The notes beneath the pieces were generated by a model. It had not been told where the DNA came from. It saw only the letters and a list, made by a program, of their open reading frames with translations, and did no database searches. DNA of 64,000 nucleotides from Pseudovibrio denitrificans JCM 12308 (GTDB lineage Bacteria; Pseudomonadota; Alphaproteobacteria; Rhizobiales; Stappiaceae). Shown here piece after piece: positions 1 to 8,749 of the stretch. The stretch lies in contig NZ_BAZK01000002.1 of NCBI RefSeq assembly GCF_001310815.1, positions 172,443 to 236,442 of the forward strand, read 5' to 3'. The position numbers and the translations under genes are program-made. The first letter of the stretch is position 1. Each line of letters opens with the position of its first letter.

Positions 1-26
1 AAGCCGATCAGCTGTGCGTTTTCCAT
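1..26 (-). CDS. flgF: Flagellar basal-body rod protein FlgF-like, 5' end only
   Basis: Only the first eight codons are in the window, reading MENAQLIG on the minus strand. A GGAG ribosome-binding site lies about seven bases before the ATG (complement of 24-26). FlgF proteins of alphaproteobacteria often begin MENA-x-x-x-GLSRQ, and from memory Caulobacter also has flgF divergent from fliL, which matches the fliL gene at 305. The role would be proximal rod assembly. The identification rests on eight residues plus neighbourhood, so it is tentative; another rod-family gene such as flgG is possible. Confidence 0.55.
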
Positions 27-220
27 TTTATGCTCCCCAGCATTGCGACAGGTCTCCCCAGACCCGCAGCGCCAAGGTTCTTGCAGGAGTTGTGCCAGTT
101 TGAGACTTTGGCTGAATTCTGCTGTTTTGATGGAGTGGGAGGCAAAATATCTGTTAAGTATCTGATAAAATATGCCTACTTTAATTTCCTAGTGGGCAAA
201 AATTGCTTAGTAATGACGTA

Positions 221-273
221 TTAACCATTTGGTAATCTTTGTTAACCAATTAGGTTATATTAACAATTGTTAA
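221..273 (+). promoter_or_regulatory. Putative CtrA-binding region upstream of fliL
   Basis: The AT-rich gap between the flgF-like gene and fliL holds several TTAA half-sites. TTAA at 221-224 is followed after seven bases by GTAA at 232-235, one mismatch from the CtrA full site TTAA-N7-TTAA. A perfect 14-bp palindrome with two TTAA ends spaced by six bases lies at 260-273. CtrA is the master regulator of flagellar class II genes in this class of bacteria. Binding is inferred from motif and context. Confidence 0.5.
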
Positions 274-304
274 ACCTTTGATTGCGATTCACCGGGACGC
301 AAAA

Positions 305-802
305 ATGGCAGATGCAGAACTGCAAAATACCGAGGATGAGGGTAAATCCGGCAAGCGCAAGATCGTGATCGGTGCGATTGCTGGCGTTTTGCTGTTAACC
401 CTTGGTGTGGGCGGTGCATATGTAATGGACTGGATCAATCTGGGTGACACTGCGACCGTCAAACGAGCTGATGGTACGGTGGAGCAGATTGAAACCAAGC
501 CTGTCGTTTTCTACGACCTGCCAGAAATGACGGTGAACCTTTCTACTCAGGGTCGCACAACCTATCTGAAAGTCCGCATCGCTCTTGAAGTTGAGAGCGA
601 CAGCATGGTTTCTCAGGTGGAGCCGTACCTTCCTCGCATTCTTGATGCTTTCCAGATCTACCTTCGCGAGCTGCGCCCTGCTGATCTTGAGGGATCTGCT
701 GGTCTGTTCCGCTTGAAGGAGCAACTTCTGCGCCGCATCAACTCTGCAATCTATCCAGCCAAGGTCGAAGGGGTTCTCTTTAAAGAGATCCTGATCCAGT
801 AG
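305..802 (+). CDS. fliL: Flagellar basal body-associated protein FliL
   Basis: This 165-aa inner-membrane protein supports torque generation and stator function at the flagellar motor. A short charged N-terminus is followed by one transmembrane segment at roughly residues 20-42 (IVIGAIAGVLLLTLGVGGAYV). The periplasmic FliL domain follows, with the typical pattern DLPEMTVNLS and a YLKVRIALE strand. ATG at 305 is chosen over an in-frame TTG at 278 because it follows a GGGAC element and gives the normal family length. The gene ends 11 bases before fliM, with which it forms an operon. CtrA-type sites lie upstream. Confidence 0.93.
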   Translation: MADAELQNTEDEGKSGKRKIVIGAIAGVLLLTLGVGGAYVMDWINLGDTATVKRADGTVEQIETKPVVFYDLPEMTVNLSTQGRTTYLKVRIALEVESDSMVSQVEPYLPRILDAFQIYLRELRPADLEGSAGLFRLKEQLLRRINSAIYPAKVEGVLFKEILIQ

Positions 803-813
803 GGGAGCGGCAT

Positions 814-2043
814 ATGTCAGATACCGATAGCCTCCCTGAAAACGAAAACATGGACGACGCTTGGGACGCAGCCCTTTCTGAAGGTGGCAGCGGTGATAGC
901 GACGAAGACCTTGCTGCTGCCTGGGGTGCTGCGCTTCAGGAACAAGGTGTAGAGGGCGGCGAAGAGGCTGCAGCTCAATGGGCTGCCATGATCGATGACA
1001 GCGAGCCGGACCTTGAAAGTGCGTCTCGTGGTGCGGACCGTATCCTCAATCAGGAAGAGATCGACAACCTTCTGGGCTTTACGCTGGATGGTTCTCTGAC
1101 CGGTGATGAAGGCGGTATTCGCGCGCTTATCAACTCGGCGATGGTGTCTTATGAGCGCCTGCCGATGCTTGAGATTGTCTTTGACCGTCTTGTGCGTCTG
1201 ACAACGACTTCTCTGCGCAACTTCACGTCGGATAATGTTGAAGTCTCTTTGGACTCCATGACCAACGTGCGGTTTGGTGATTATCTGAACTCCATTCCAC
1301 TTCCTGCGATCCTTGGTGTGTTCAAGGCAAAGGAATGGGACGGGTTTGGTCTTGTTACCGTTGAAAGCTCTCTGATTTACTCCATCATTGACGTATTGCT
1401 CGGCGGTGGTCGTGGGTCTTCACCAACACGTGTTGAAGGGCGTCCTTACACGACAATTGAGAGCAATCTGGTTCGCCGGATGATCGAGATCATCTTGCTG
1501 GATGCTGAGCAGGCTTTTGGGCCGCTTTCTCCAGTAAGCTTCCCGCTTGAACGTCTTGAGACGAACCCACGCTTTGCTGCTATCTCCCGTCCGGCAAACG
1601 CTGCTATCATGGTTGAGCTGCGTATCGACATGGAAGATCGCGGCGGCAAGGTTGAGATTGTTCTGCCTTATGCGACCCTTGAACCTATCCGTGACCTGCT
1701 TCTGCAGATGTTCATGGGTGAGAAGTTCGGGCGTGATCCTATTTGGGAAGAGCACCTTGCAACGGAGGTTTACTCCTCTGAAGTGCAAGTTGATGCCGTC
1801 CTTTACGAAAATACTATCCCGCTCCAGCGGGTGTTGAATCTGGAAGTTGGTCAGACATTGCTGTTTGATACCGGCCCGCGTGATCCCGTTCAGGTGAAAT
1901 GCGGTGGGGTGCAGTTGACAGAAGGCCTCATGGGCCATGTTGATGACCGAATTTCTATCGAAATTTCAAAGAAGCTGAAGCAGCCGAAAATGACGCTCGC
2001 CGCTTTTGAGAAGTCCCTGCAAAGCGAACTGGAGACAAACTAG
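814..2043 (+). CDS. fliM: Flagellar motor switch protein FliM, with long acidic N-terminus
   Basis: FliM is the C-ring protein that binds phospho-CheY and switches the rotor. The protein has 409 residues, longer than the usual 320-340. The CheY-binding motif (LNQEEIDNLL) sits at residues 78-87 instead of at the extreme N-terminus. Before it lies an acidic stretch with three Trp-centred repeats (WDAAL at 17, WGAAL at 37, WAAMI at 56). After it the FliM middle domain (about 100-300) and the C-terminal SpoA domain (about 325-400, with ILNLEVGQTLLFD) are intact. A strong AGGGGAG ribosome-binding site precedes ATG 814. The stop is two bases before the next gene, so translation is likely coupled. 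Confidence 0.95.
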   Translation: MSDTDSLPENENMDDAWDAALSEGGSGDSDEDLAAAWGAALQEQGVEGGEEAAAQWAAMIDDSEPDLESASRGADRILNQEEIDNLLGFTLDGSLTGDEGGIRALINSAMVSYERLPMLEIVFDRLVRLTTTSLRNFTSDNVEVSLDSMTNVRFGDYLNSIPLPAILGVFKAKEWDGFGLVTVESSLIYSIIDVLLGGGRGSSPTRVEGRPYTTIESNLVRRMIEIILLDAEQAFGPLSPVSFPLERLETNPRFAAISRPANAAIMVELRIDMEDRGGKVEIVLPYATLEPIRDLLLQMFMGEKFGRDPIWEEHLATEVYSSEVQVDAVLYENTIPLQRVLNLEVGQTLLFDTGPRDPVQVKCGGVQLTEGLMGHVDDRISIEISKKLKQPKMTLAAFEKSLQSELETN

Positions 2044-2045
2044 TC

Positions 2046-2621
2046 ATGTCCCTAGGTCTTATCATTGAATGCATTGTTGCTGTTCTTCTGGTGATCACCA
2101 TCGGCTACTGCTGGACGCTTAACCGACGTCTCAGCCGCCTGCGGTCTGATGAAGAGTCCCTGCGTGCCACGATTTCTGAGCTGATTACAGCAACGGAAAT
2201 TGCAGAGCGCGCGATTCTGGGTCTCAAGTCCACTGCTGGCAACGCGGACCGTACTCTTGGTGCGCGCCTTGGAGAGGCAGAGGCTGTTTCCCGCAAGCTG
2301 ACTGATCAGTTGGGTGCTGGTGAGGATGTTCTGGACCGTATCGGCGGCGTTGCTGATCGGGCTCTGGCAGATCGTGATACGCGTGTGGCTGCGCCTGCTG
2401 CCCATGCTGCTCCTGCTTCGCGCACATATGAGACCGCAGCTGAGGGACTTGCTGCTGGAATCATTGCGGATCAGGAATTTGCTCAACCGGTTGAACCGCG
2501 CAGTGCGCCAGCTCCAAAGGCACCAGCACGCTCTGTGACCCGCGATATTCGCGAGGCTGCTAACGAATCTGCTGCGCGTCTTGAGCGCTTTCGCAGGCAA
2601 GCGCAGGACCGCGTAGCATGA
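2046..2621 (+). CDS. DUF6468 domain protein of the flagellar operon
   Basis: This 191-aa protein has one N-terminal membrane anchor (residues 2-25). A predicted coiled coil follows (about 27-110, rich in LR, ET, ER and heptad leucines), then a Pro/Ala-rich linker and a basic C-terminus (RLERFRRQAQDR). It matches the DUF6468 family, which occurs in alphaproteobacterial fliM loci. Its biochemical role is not known to me. It starts two bases after fliM and overlaps the following motE gene by four bases (ATGA), so it is translated with flagellar switch genes and probably acts at the motor or export apparatus. Confidence 0.8.
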   Translation: MSLGLIIECIVAVLLVITIGYCWTLNRRLSRLRSDEESLRATISELITATEIAERAILGLKSTAGNADRTLGARLGEAEAVSRKLTDQLGAGEDVLDRIGGVADRALADRDTRVAAPAAHAAPASRTYETAAEGLAAGIIADQEFAQPVEPRSAPAPKAPARSVTRDIREAANESAARLERFRRQAQDRVA

Positions 2622-3316
2622 AACTGAGACTTCTTCCGATCGTCGTTTTTGCTGGTAGCTCCCTCCTTGTTTTGAAGCTGCTTGGGTTCTTTCTGGGTGA
2701 TACCTATCCGATCGGTGCTGTTCGTGTTGCGGATGCTCAGCAGTCCGCACCTGCTGTGGCTGAGACGGAAGCGGTACCAGATCCAAGCGTGCTGCCAAAT
2801 CCTTCTGGTGCCAGGAAAATTCAGGTTGCTCAGAATGCTGAAGGTGTGAAGAACAGTGGTGTTCCGACCAACTCTGTGTCTGAACTTGCTGTTCTGAACA
2901 GTCTTGGGAATCGCCGTGATGCGCTGAACCAGCGTGAGAAAGATCTGGAGTTGCGTGCGCAGGTTCTTGCCGCGGCTGAAGCGCGCTTGAACAAGCGTTT
3001 TCAGGAGCTGAAAGCGCTGGAAGCGAAGATCGATTCTGAAGTTGAGCGCAAAGAGAAGCAGGCTGCAGAAGAGATCATGGATCTGGTGAAGATCTATGAG
3101 AGCATGAAGGCAAAAAATGCTGCACGTATCTTCAACCGTCTGGATCTGGACATCATGCTGAAAGTGGTCAAGCAGATGCAGCCGCGTAAGATGGCGGATG
3201 TGCTTTCCGAGATGGATCCGGAGATGGCTGAGCAGCTCACTATTGCTTTGGCGGCTGGTGAAAGCCGCAATGTGAAGACCACTTCCACAATTCTCCCGAA
3301 GATTCAGGGGAATTAA
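2618..3316 (+). CDS. motE: MotE family protein (flagellar motor chaperone, MgtE-N-like)
   Basis: This 232-aa exported or anchored protein has an N-terminal hydrophobic segment (residues 4-24). A disordered Pro/Ala region (35-90) is followed by a coiled coil (about 100-150, with repeated Arg/Glu/Leu). A C-terminal MgtE-N-like helical module (about 155-225) contains IFNRLDLDIMLKVVKQM and MADVLSEMDPEMAEQLT. In rhizobia MotE is a periplasmic chaperone for the stator partner MotC. The start codon overlaps the stop of the DUF6468 gene. Confidence is high for the family and moderate for the MotE function here, because motC is not in the window. Confidence 0.8.
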   Translation: MKLRLLPIVVFAGSSLLVLKLLGFFLGDTYPIGAVRVADAQQSAPAVAETEAVPDPSVLPNPSGARKIQVAQNAEGVKNSGVPTNSVSELAVLNSLGNRRDALNQREKDLELRAQVLAAAEARLNKRFQELKALEAKIDSEVERKEKQAAEEIMDLVKIYESMKAKNAARIFNRLDLDIMLKVVKQMQPRKMADVLSEMDPEMAEQLTIALAAGESRNVKTTSTILPKIQGN

Positions 3317-3505
3317 CGGAACCAATTGGCGGTTTTTCGCTCCTGATGCTGGAGTCTGTAAGCTTGCGTTAATAGCCAATTGTTACAGATACCTAATTAA
3401 TTTTAGGGAGTAAGAATCGGGCATGCGCGACTTTGGGGGCGACAATGGGGATAGGCAGAAGCGTTCCTTTCTGCGCGCCACTTTACCATATCTGCGCGTC
3501 GTGCC

Positions 3506-6500
3506 TTGCATGGAGCACGCATTGTGAAGGTCAAAGGCAAAGCCTGGCTTGTCTCACTGATGCTCGCCACCACTGCGCTGGGAAGCAGCGTTTTGAGTGC
3601 GTGGGCTGAGCCTGCTCCGGCTGTTGTTGAGGTTGAAGACACCGGCACCTTTGCGCGGATGGTGATTACATTCCCGGACCGCTCGCTCTTGCCTCCCTAT
3701 GAAGCTTCCATTTCCACCAGCGTTCTGCGCATCTCTTTCCCTGAAGGGATTGAGGCGGATGTTGATGATGTGCCGGAAGCGCTGATGGATTACATCTCCA
3801 TTGCCCGAACTGATCCTGATGGTGCGGCGCTGCGTTTTGCTTTGCGCCAGCCGCTGAACATCAACAGCATGGAAGCGGGTGAGAAGCTATTTATTGATCT
3901 TCTGCCTTCCAGCTATGAAGGGCGCCCGCCTTCGTTGCCGCAGGATGTGGTGGACGAGCTGGCGCGCCGGGCTGCGGAGGCGCTTGAGCGTATCCGGGTG
4001 CTGGAAGAAGCGAACGCACTTGAAGATCAGGAAATCAAGGTCAAGCTGCGGATCGGTGAGCATCCGACGTTTACGCGTCTGATCTTTGACTGGAATGTGA
4101 ACGTTGGCAGCTCGTTTGAGCGTAATGGAAACAACATTCGCGTCAAGTTTGATCAGGCTGCTGATCTGGATCTCTCGCAGTTCAAGGCCAGTTTGCCGCG
4201 AACGGTTTTGGACGTGGCTTCCAAGACCCGTGACAATGATCTCATCTTCAACATGATTGTTGATCCGCGTGTTGATGTGCGTTCGTTTCAGGAAGGTAAG
4301 CAGCTGATTGTGGATGTGACGCCTGAAGATATCGGGCAGTTGGATCCACGTGTTGCTGAAGTCCGTGACGAATTGTTTGGCAATGGTGATGTTCCTCAGG
4401 GAGCGGCCAATGTGATCAACACGTTGGGTGATAAGAACGCCTCTGCTCCGGCACCTGTGGCTGCCCAACAGCCTGCCAATGCGCCGGGAAGTTTGATGCC
4501 TGCACCGCAGCAGGTGCAGCAGCCCCAGCCTCGTGAAGAGGCCGAGGGGCTTGAGTTTGCGCAGATGCCATTGCCTGTCGCCAAGCCTGAGCTTGAGCGG
4601 ATTGGAGAGCCTGTCGACCGACTGACTCCAGCGGATATTCCGCAGTCGAAGCCATCGGAAGAAGATCTTCGTGCTGCTGCTGCGCGTGCACCAGAGGCTG
4701 CCGAGCCGGAAGTTGTGGTTGAAGCGCCTGCGCCGGAGGCTGCTCCAGCACCTGCTACTCAGGAAACTGCTGAGGCTTCTGCTGCTGAGGTTATTCCGGA
4801 AACGGACCTGATTGCTGAGGTTGTCAATGCGGGTGGGCAGACATCTATTCCACTGGCGCTTGATGATGAAGTTGCAAAGCAGAGTGAACCTGTGATTGCG
4901 ACGGCTCCTGTGGTGACAGATGTCGCCGAGGACTTGCCGATTGCACGCCGGGCTTCTGCAGAGAGCATCGTTCAAGAAGAGAACGATGCTGCTGGTCAGG
5001 TTGTTGGTGTTGAAACCTACCGTATTGGCGATACTGTGCGTCTCGTCTTCCCGTTTGAGGGTGAAGTGGGAGCTGCTGTTTTCCGCCGGAATGACAAGGT
5101 CTGGGCTGTTTTTGATAGCACGGAGCATCTTGATGGGCGCGGTATTCCTGCTGTTTTGAGTGATCTGGCTCGTAACGTTGAGCTTGAAGAAGTTGATGCG
5201 GCGCAGGTGCTGCGGTTTGACCTGAAGCGGACCACGCTGATTTCCATCGAGTATCAGGATGAAGCCTGGGCGATTACTCTGGGGCCTTCCATTTCGACAA
5301 AGACCGAGCCGGTTGATGTGGAGCGGAACGTTCAGGGCGATGGCTCCAATGTTCTGCGTTTGCCGTTTGGCGAGAGTGGGCGTCTTCATGTGTTGACGGA
5401 CAAGAGCGTTGGTGATCGCATTTATGTGGTCAGTGGGGCTGCGCCTGTTCGCGGTATTTTGAAATCGCATCGGTTCCCTCAGGTTCAGATTTTGCGGAGC
5501 TCGCAGGGGCTTGCTGTTGTTCCGAGTGCGGATGGCATTGATGTTGAGCTTTCCGGTGAGGATCTGGTGATCTCCCGGCCTGATGGGTTGAAGATCTCCA
5601 ATCGAGGTCTTTCCAAGGGGACGACCATTGGCGCTCATGTGAAAGATCCGACCCAGCCGGGGCTGATTGAGTTTTCTCAGCTGCACCAGCAGAAGCCTGA
5701 GGATTACATGCGCAACCTTCGTGCTCACGAAGAGGCTATTGCGCGGGCTGATCCTGAGGAGCTGAGTGGTCCGCGGCTGGATATGGCGCGTTTTTTTCTC
5801 TCTAGCGGGTTTGCTCAGGAAGCCATTGGCACTTTGCGATCATGGAAGAAGACGATCCGCTTATCGAAAAAGATGCCACGTTTAACGTGATGATGGGTGC
5901 TGCGCAGATGTTGGCAGCGCGTCCGGGAACGGCGCTGGAGTATCTGGCTGCGCCAGAACTGGCGAGCAGTCCTGATGCTGCGGTTTGGCGGACCTTTGCG
6001 CATTCCTCGCTGGGGGACTGGCAGGGGGCGCATGCCAATCTGGGGCGTGGGCTTGCTGTTATGGCGAACTACCCGGTGATGCTGCAGGTGTATTTCAACC
6101 TTGCTGCTGCGAAGACGCATCTGGCGCTTGGCAACTACGGCAAGGCGCTTGGGGCCCTTTCTCAGATTGAGCCGTCTGATGTGAACGAAGAGCAGGCGAT
6201 CCAGTATGACTTGCTGCGTGGCCGGATTGCGGATGCTTCTGGTCGTTCTCAGGAAGCGCTGGACGTTTATGATCTGGTGGTGCGCTCCAGCGATGGGCCG
6301 GAGGCGGCTGAAGCGAAGTTTCTGAGTGTGAAGCTGCGCTATCGCGATGGTTTGATTGATGCGGATGAGGCTCTCTCCGAACTAGAAGGTCTGGCTGCTT
6401 CCTGGCGTGGTGATGAGACTGAGCTGAAAACCTTGCGGTTGATGGCTCAGCTGCATGCGCAGGAAGGCAATTATCGCCGGGCATTTGAGGCGATGTCTCA

Positions 6501-7413
6501 GGCAGTGCAATCTGATGCGGGCGCTGAGATCACTTCGAACATTCAGCAAGAAATGGGTTCTGTTTTTGCAACTCTGTTTCTTGAGGGTAAAGCGCAGGCT
6601 TTGGAACCTGTGAAGGCGCTTGCGTTGTTCTATGACTTCCGTGAGCTGGTGCCTGCTGGTCGTCAGGGTGATGAGATGGCCCGGATGCTGGCCAGCCGGT
6701 TGATCGATATGGATCTGCTGGATCAGGCGGCCTCCGTGTTGCGGCACCAGATCGACAAGCGCCTGAAGGGTGCGGCCCGTGCGCAGATTGCGGCTGATCT
6801 TGCTGTTGTTTACTTGCTCAACCGGAAGCCGGAGGAAGCGCTTCGTGTGCTCTCCCAGACCCGTCAGGGGCAGTTGCCAGCTGCGTTGCAGCGTCAGCGG
6901 AACATTGTTGAGGCGCGAGCTCTGAGTGAGAGTGGCCGACCTGATCTTGCGCTGGAACTGGTCCGCAACATGTCCGGGTCTGACGTGGACCGTTTGCGGG
7001 CTGACACGCTTTGGTCTGCCCGGTCCTGGCAGAAGGCGGGTGAGCAGCTAGAGCAGATGAATGGCAGCCGCTGGTCTGATGAAGTGCCGCTGGCCGATCA
7101 TGAGCGTGTTGATGTGATCCGTGCTGCGATTGCCTACACGCTGGCAGAGGACAGTCTGGGTCTTGAGCGTTTGCGCCAAAAGTACTCTCAGAAGATGAGC
7201 CAGTCTCCTCAGGCTGAGACCTTTGAGGTCGTAACCCGGCCGATTGAAGACCGCGGCGTTGAGTTCCTCAATGTGGCCAAGTCAATCGGGGGCGGGGATA
7301 GTCTGGTGTCCTTCCTTGAGGAGTACAGACGACAGTATCTGTCAGCGACACCGATTGTTCCGACAGAAGAGGCTTCGCTCTATCCCACTGATAAGAGTGA
7401 TGGCGCGGCTTAA
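3506..7413 (+). CDS. Large secreted AMIN/TPR-like protein of the flagellar locus (frameshifted in this sequence)
   Basis: Two reading frames join into one protein of about 1302 aa. Part one (3506-about 5838) has a signal peptide ending near AWA. Two beta-rich AMIN-like segments follow (around residues 40-130 and 180-275), then a long Pro/Ala/Glu linker (about 300-450) and more beta-rich sequence. Part two, from about 5838, is helical with TPR-like repeats (for example ALGNYGKALGALSQIE) to the end. The shift is restored by one extra C at 5836-5842 (CGATCATGG read as CGATCCATGG), giving LRSMEEDDP. The start is uncertain: TTG 3506 or GTG 3524 fit the signal peptide, and an open frame from ATG 3423 lies just upstream. 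The function is not known to me; large periplasmic TPR proteins recur beside fliM/motE in this group. Confidence 0.75.
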
Positions 7414-7440
7414 GCCGGTCTTTTCCTGAAACAATTTTAG

Positions 7441-7464
7441 CACCGCATGGCTTGCCCTGCGGTG
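7441..7464. terminator. Hairpin after the TPR gene
   Basis: CACCGCA (7441-7447) pairs perfectly with TGCGGTG (7458-7464) around a ten-base loop. On the plus strand it is followed by TTTGTGTTTG, a weak T-rich tail. It may end plus-strand transcription of the TPR gene, or minus-strand transcription of the RNA at 7474-7840. Confidence 0.45.
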
Positions 7465-7473
7465 TTTGTGTTT

Positions 7474-7840
7474 GAGGACCCCGTTTCTCACGGGTGGAGC
7501 AAGGCGAACAGGCTCTGCCTGCGCTACTTGTTAGAAATGTTTCTTCGGCATTGGCTGTTCGCCTCGCCCGGGCCTTTTATCATGAACACGCGGGCTCCCT
7601 CTCGGACAGACGCGACAGGCACGTTTGCGCATCACAGATGCGCTTCCGTACCTTTGACAGTTTCCTGTCACCACCGGACGCCCTCCGGAACGACCCCAAG
7701 CTCCCTACTACCACTGTGGTCTCAATAGGGTATGGCGCTTCACCGGACCTCCCGACACGATGCGTTACCTCACGCCGGTAGCCCAACCCCGCCCACGCCA
7801 CGGAATGGACGGTCCACTCCTGCCCGAATGCGTGGGCACG
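7474..7840 (-). ncRNA. Candidate structured non-coding RNA of unknown family
   Basis: The 538-base gap between the TPR gene and fliP has no credible protein but many perfect inverted repeats. Pairs are 7791-7798 with 7830-7837; 7742-7746 with 7775-7779; 7762-7765 with 7772-7775; 7703-7707 with 7726-7730; and 7674-7678 with 7684-7688. Further pairs are 7655-7660 with 7665-7670; 7627-7633 with 7637-7643; 7503-7511 with 7555-7563; and 7480-7484 with 7490-7494. Read on the minus strand, the 7655-7670 hairpin is closed by a GAAA (GNRA) tetraloop, which favours a minus-strand RNA. It could be the 3' part of the fliO-fliP transcript. Leading alternative: an ORF-less remnant of a group II intron (domain I-IV), although no domain V was recognised. 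It does not match RNase P RNA, tmRNA or 6S RNA as I know them. Confidence 0.45.
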
Positions 7841-7951
7841 AGAGTTAGGATAGGACGGATTTTGGGAAGGGGGATAAGTTTTGTGAGGGTGTCGCCAGAG
7901 CTTAGTGAAATGCTGCCAAGCCCTGACGTACTTTCTGTGATTAGAGCGGCG

Positions 7952-8749
7952 CTAACCGCCGAAACTTCGGACCAGACTGCCCGCGATCAGTTGCCAGCCG
8001 TCGACAAGCACAAAGAAGATGAGCTTGAAGGGCAGGGAGATCACGATGGGTGGCAGCATCATCATACCCATGGACATGAGAACGGATGCGATCACGAGGT
8101 CGATGATCAGGAACGGGAGATACAGCAGGAAGCCGATCTCGAAGGCGCGGCGTAGTTCGCTGATCATGAAGGCAGGTACCAGAACGCGCAGGCTCAAGTC
8201 TTCAGGTGTTTCTGGTGTCGGTGCCTTGGCGAGTTCCTGAAAGAGCAGCAGATCAGATTCACGCACCTGCTGACGCATGAACTGATGGAACGGCTCGGAG
8301 GCGCGCTCAAACGCTTCCTGCGGCTCAATGGTTCCTTCAATCATGGGCTTTGCGCCGAGATCCCATGCGGTTTCAAAGGCAGGCATCATGACGAATGCTG
8401 TCAGGAACAAGGCAAGGGATAGCATGACTGCGTTTGGCGGGGCAGTCTGCAAGCCGATGGCTGAGCGTAGTAGGGAGAGCACCACAACGATACGTGTGAA
8501 GCTTGTCACCATGATCAGGATGCTTGGTGCAAGAGAAAGCACCGTTAACAACATGACCAGCTGAACGGCGCGCTCTGTTACGGAATCGCCTTCTCCACCG
8601 CCGAAGTCAATTGAGATGCTTTGTGCGGCGGCAGGACCAAACCAGAAAAGCAAGAGAGCGAAAACCAAAAGGCCAATTTGCCCTTTGCTTCCGCCCAACT
8701 TTGCTTTCACCAATCCCGCAAAATTATTTAGTGTTGGCCTCAATGTCAT
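7952..8749 (-). CDS. fliP: Flagellar type III export protein FliP
   Basis: FliP is a core channel subunit of the flagellar export gate (FliP5Q4R1) in the inner membrane. The 265-aa protein has a cleavable-type hydrophobic N-terminus ending near AAAQ (about residue 43), as is usual for FliP. Membrane segments contain SFTRIVVVLSLLRSAIG and a C-terminal pair ending in the typical IDLVIASVLMSMGMMMLPP. It overlaps the 3' end of fliO by 26 bases on the same strand. It lies opposite to the neighbouring flagellar genes, so fliO-fliP form their own operon. Confidence 0.96.
   Translation of the reverse strand: MTLRPTLNNFAGLVKAKLGGSKGQIGLLVFALLLFWFGPAAAQSISIDFGGGEGDSVTERAVQLVMLLTVLSLAPSILIMVTSFTRIVVVLSLLRSAIGLQTAPPNAVMLSLALFLTAFVMMPAFETAWDLGAKPMIEGTIEPQEAFERASEPFHQFMRQQVRESDLLLFQELAKAPTPETPEDLSLRVLVPAFMISELRRAFEIGFLLYLPFLIIDLVIASVLMSMGMMMLPPIVISLPFKLIFFVLVDGWQLIAGSLVRSFGG

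Noticed and set aside
30..224. 64-codon open frame at the left end
   Set aside because: It lies in the flgF/fliL divergent promoter region, has no family similarity, and overlaps the CtrA-like sites.
3887..5728. 613-codon minus-strand frame opposite the TPR gene
   Set aside because: Codon-bias shadow of a long coding gene, with no recognisable domain or ribosome-binding site.
5836..5842. Programmed ribosomal frameshift in the TPR gene
   Set aside because: No slippery heptamer or downstream pseudoknot is evident, and eleven similar G/C losses occur elsewhere in unrelated genes.
7474..7840. RNase P RNA, tmRNA or rRNA fragment
   Set aside because: None of their conserved cores, such as GAGGAAAGUCCGGGC for RNase P, are present on either strand.
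7447..8155. Open frames of 73-131 codons on both strands across the structured region
   Set aside because: They run through perfect RNA-like stems and into fliP antisense, with arginine/proline-rich shadow composition.
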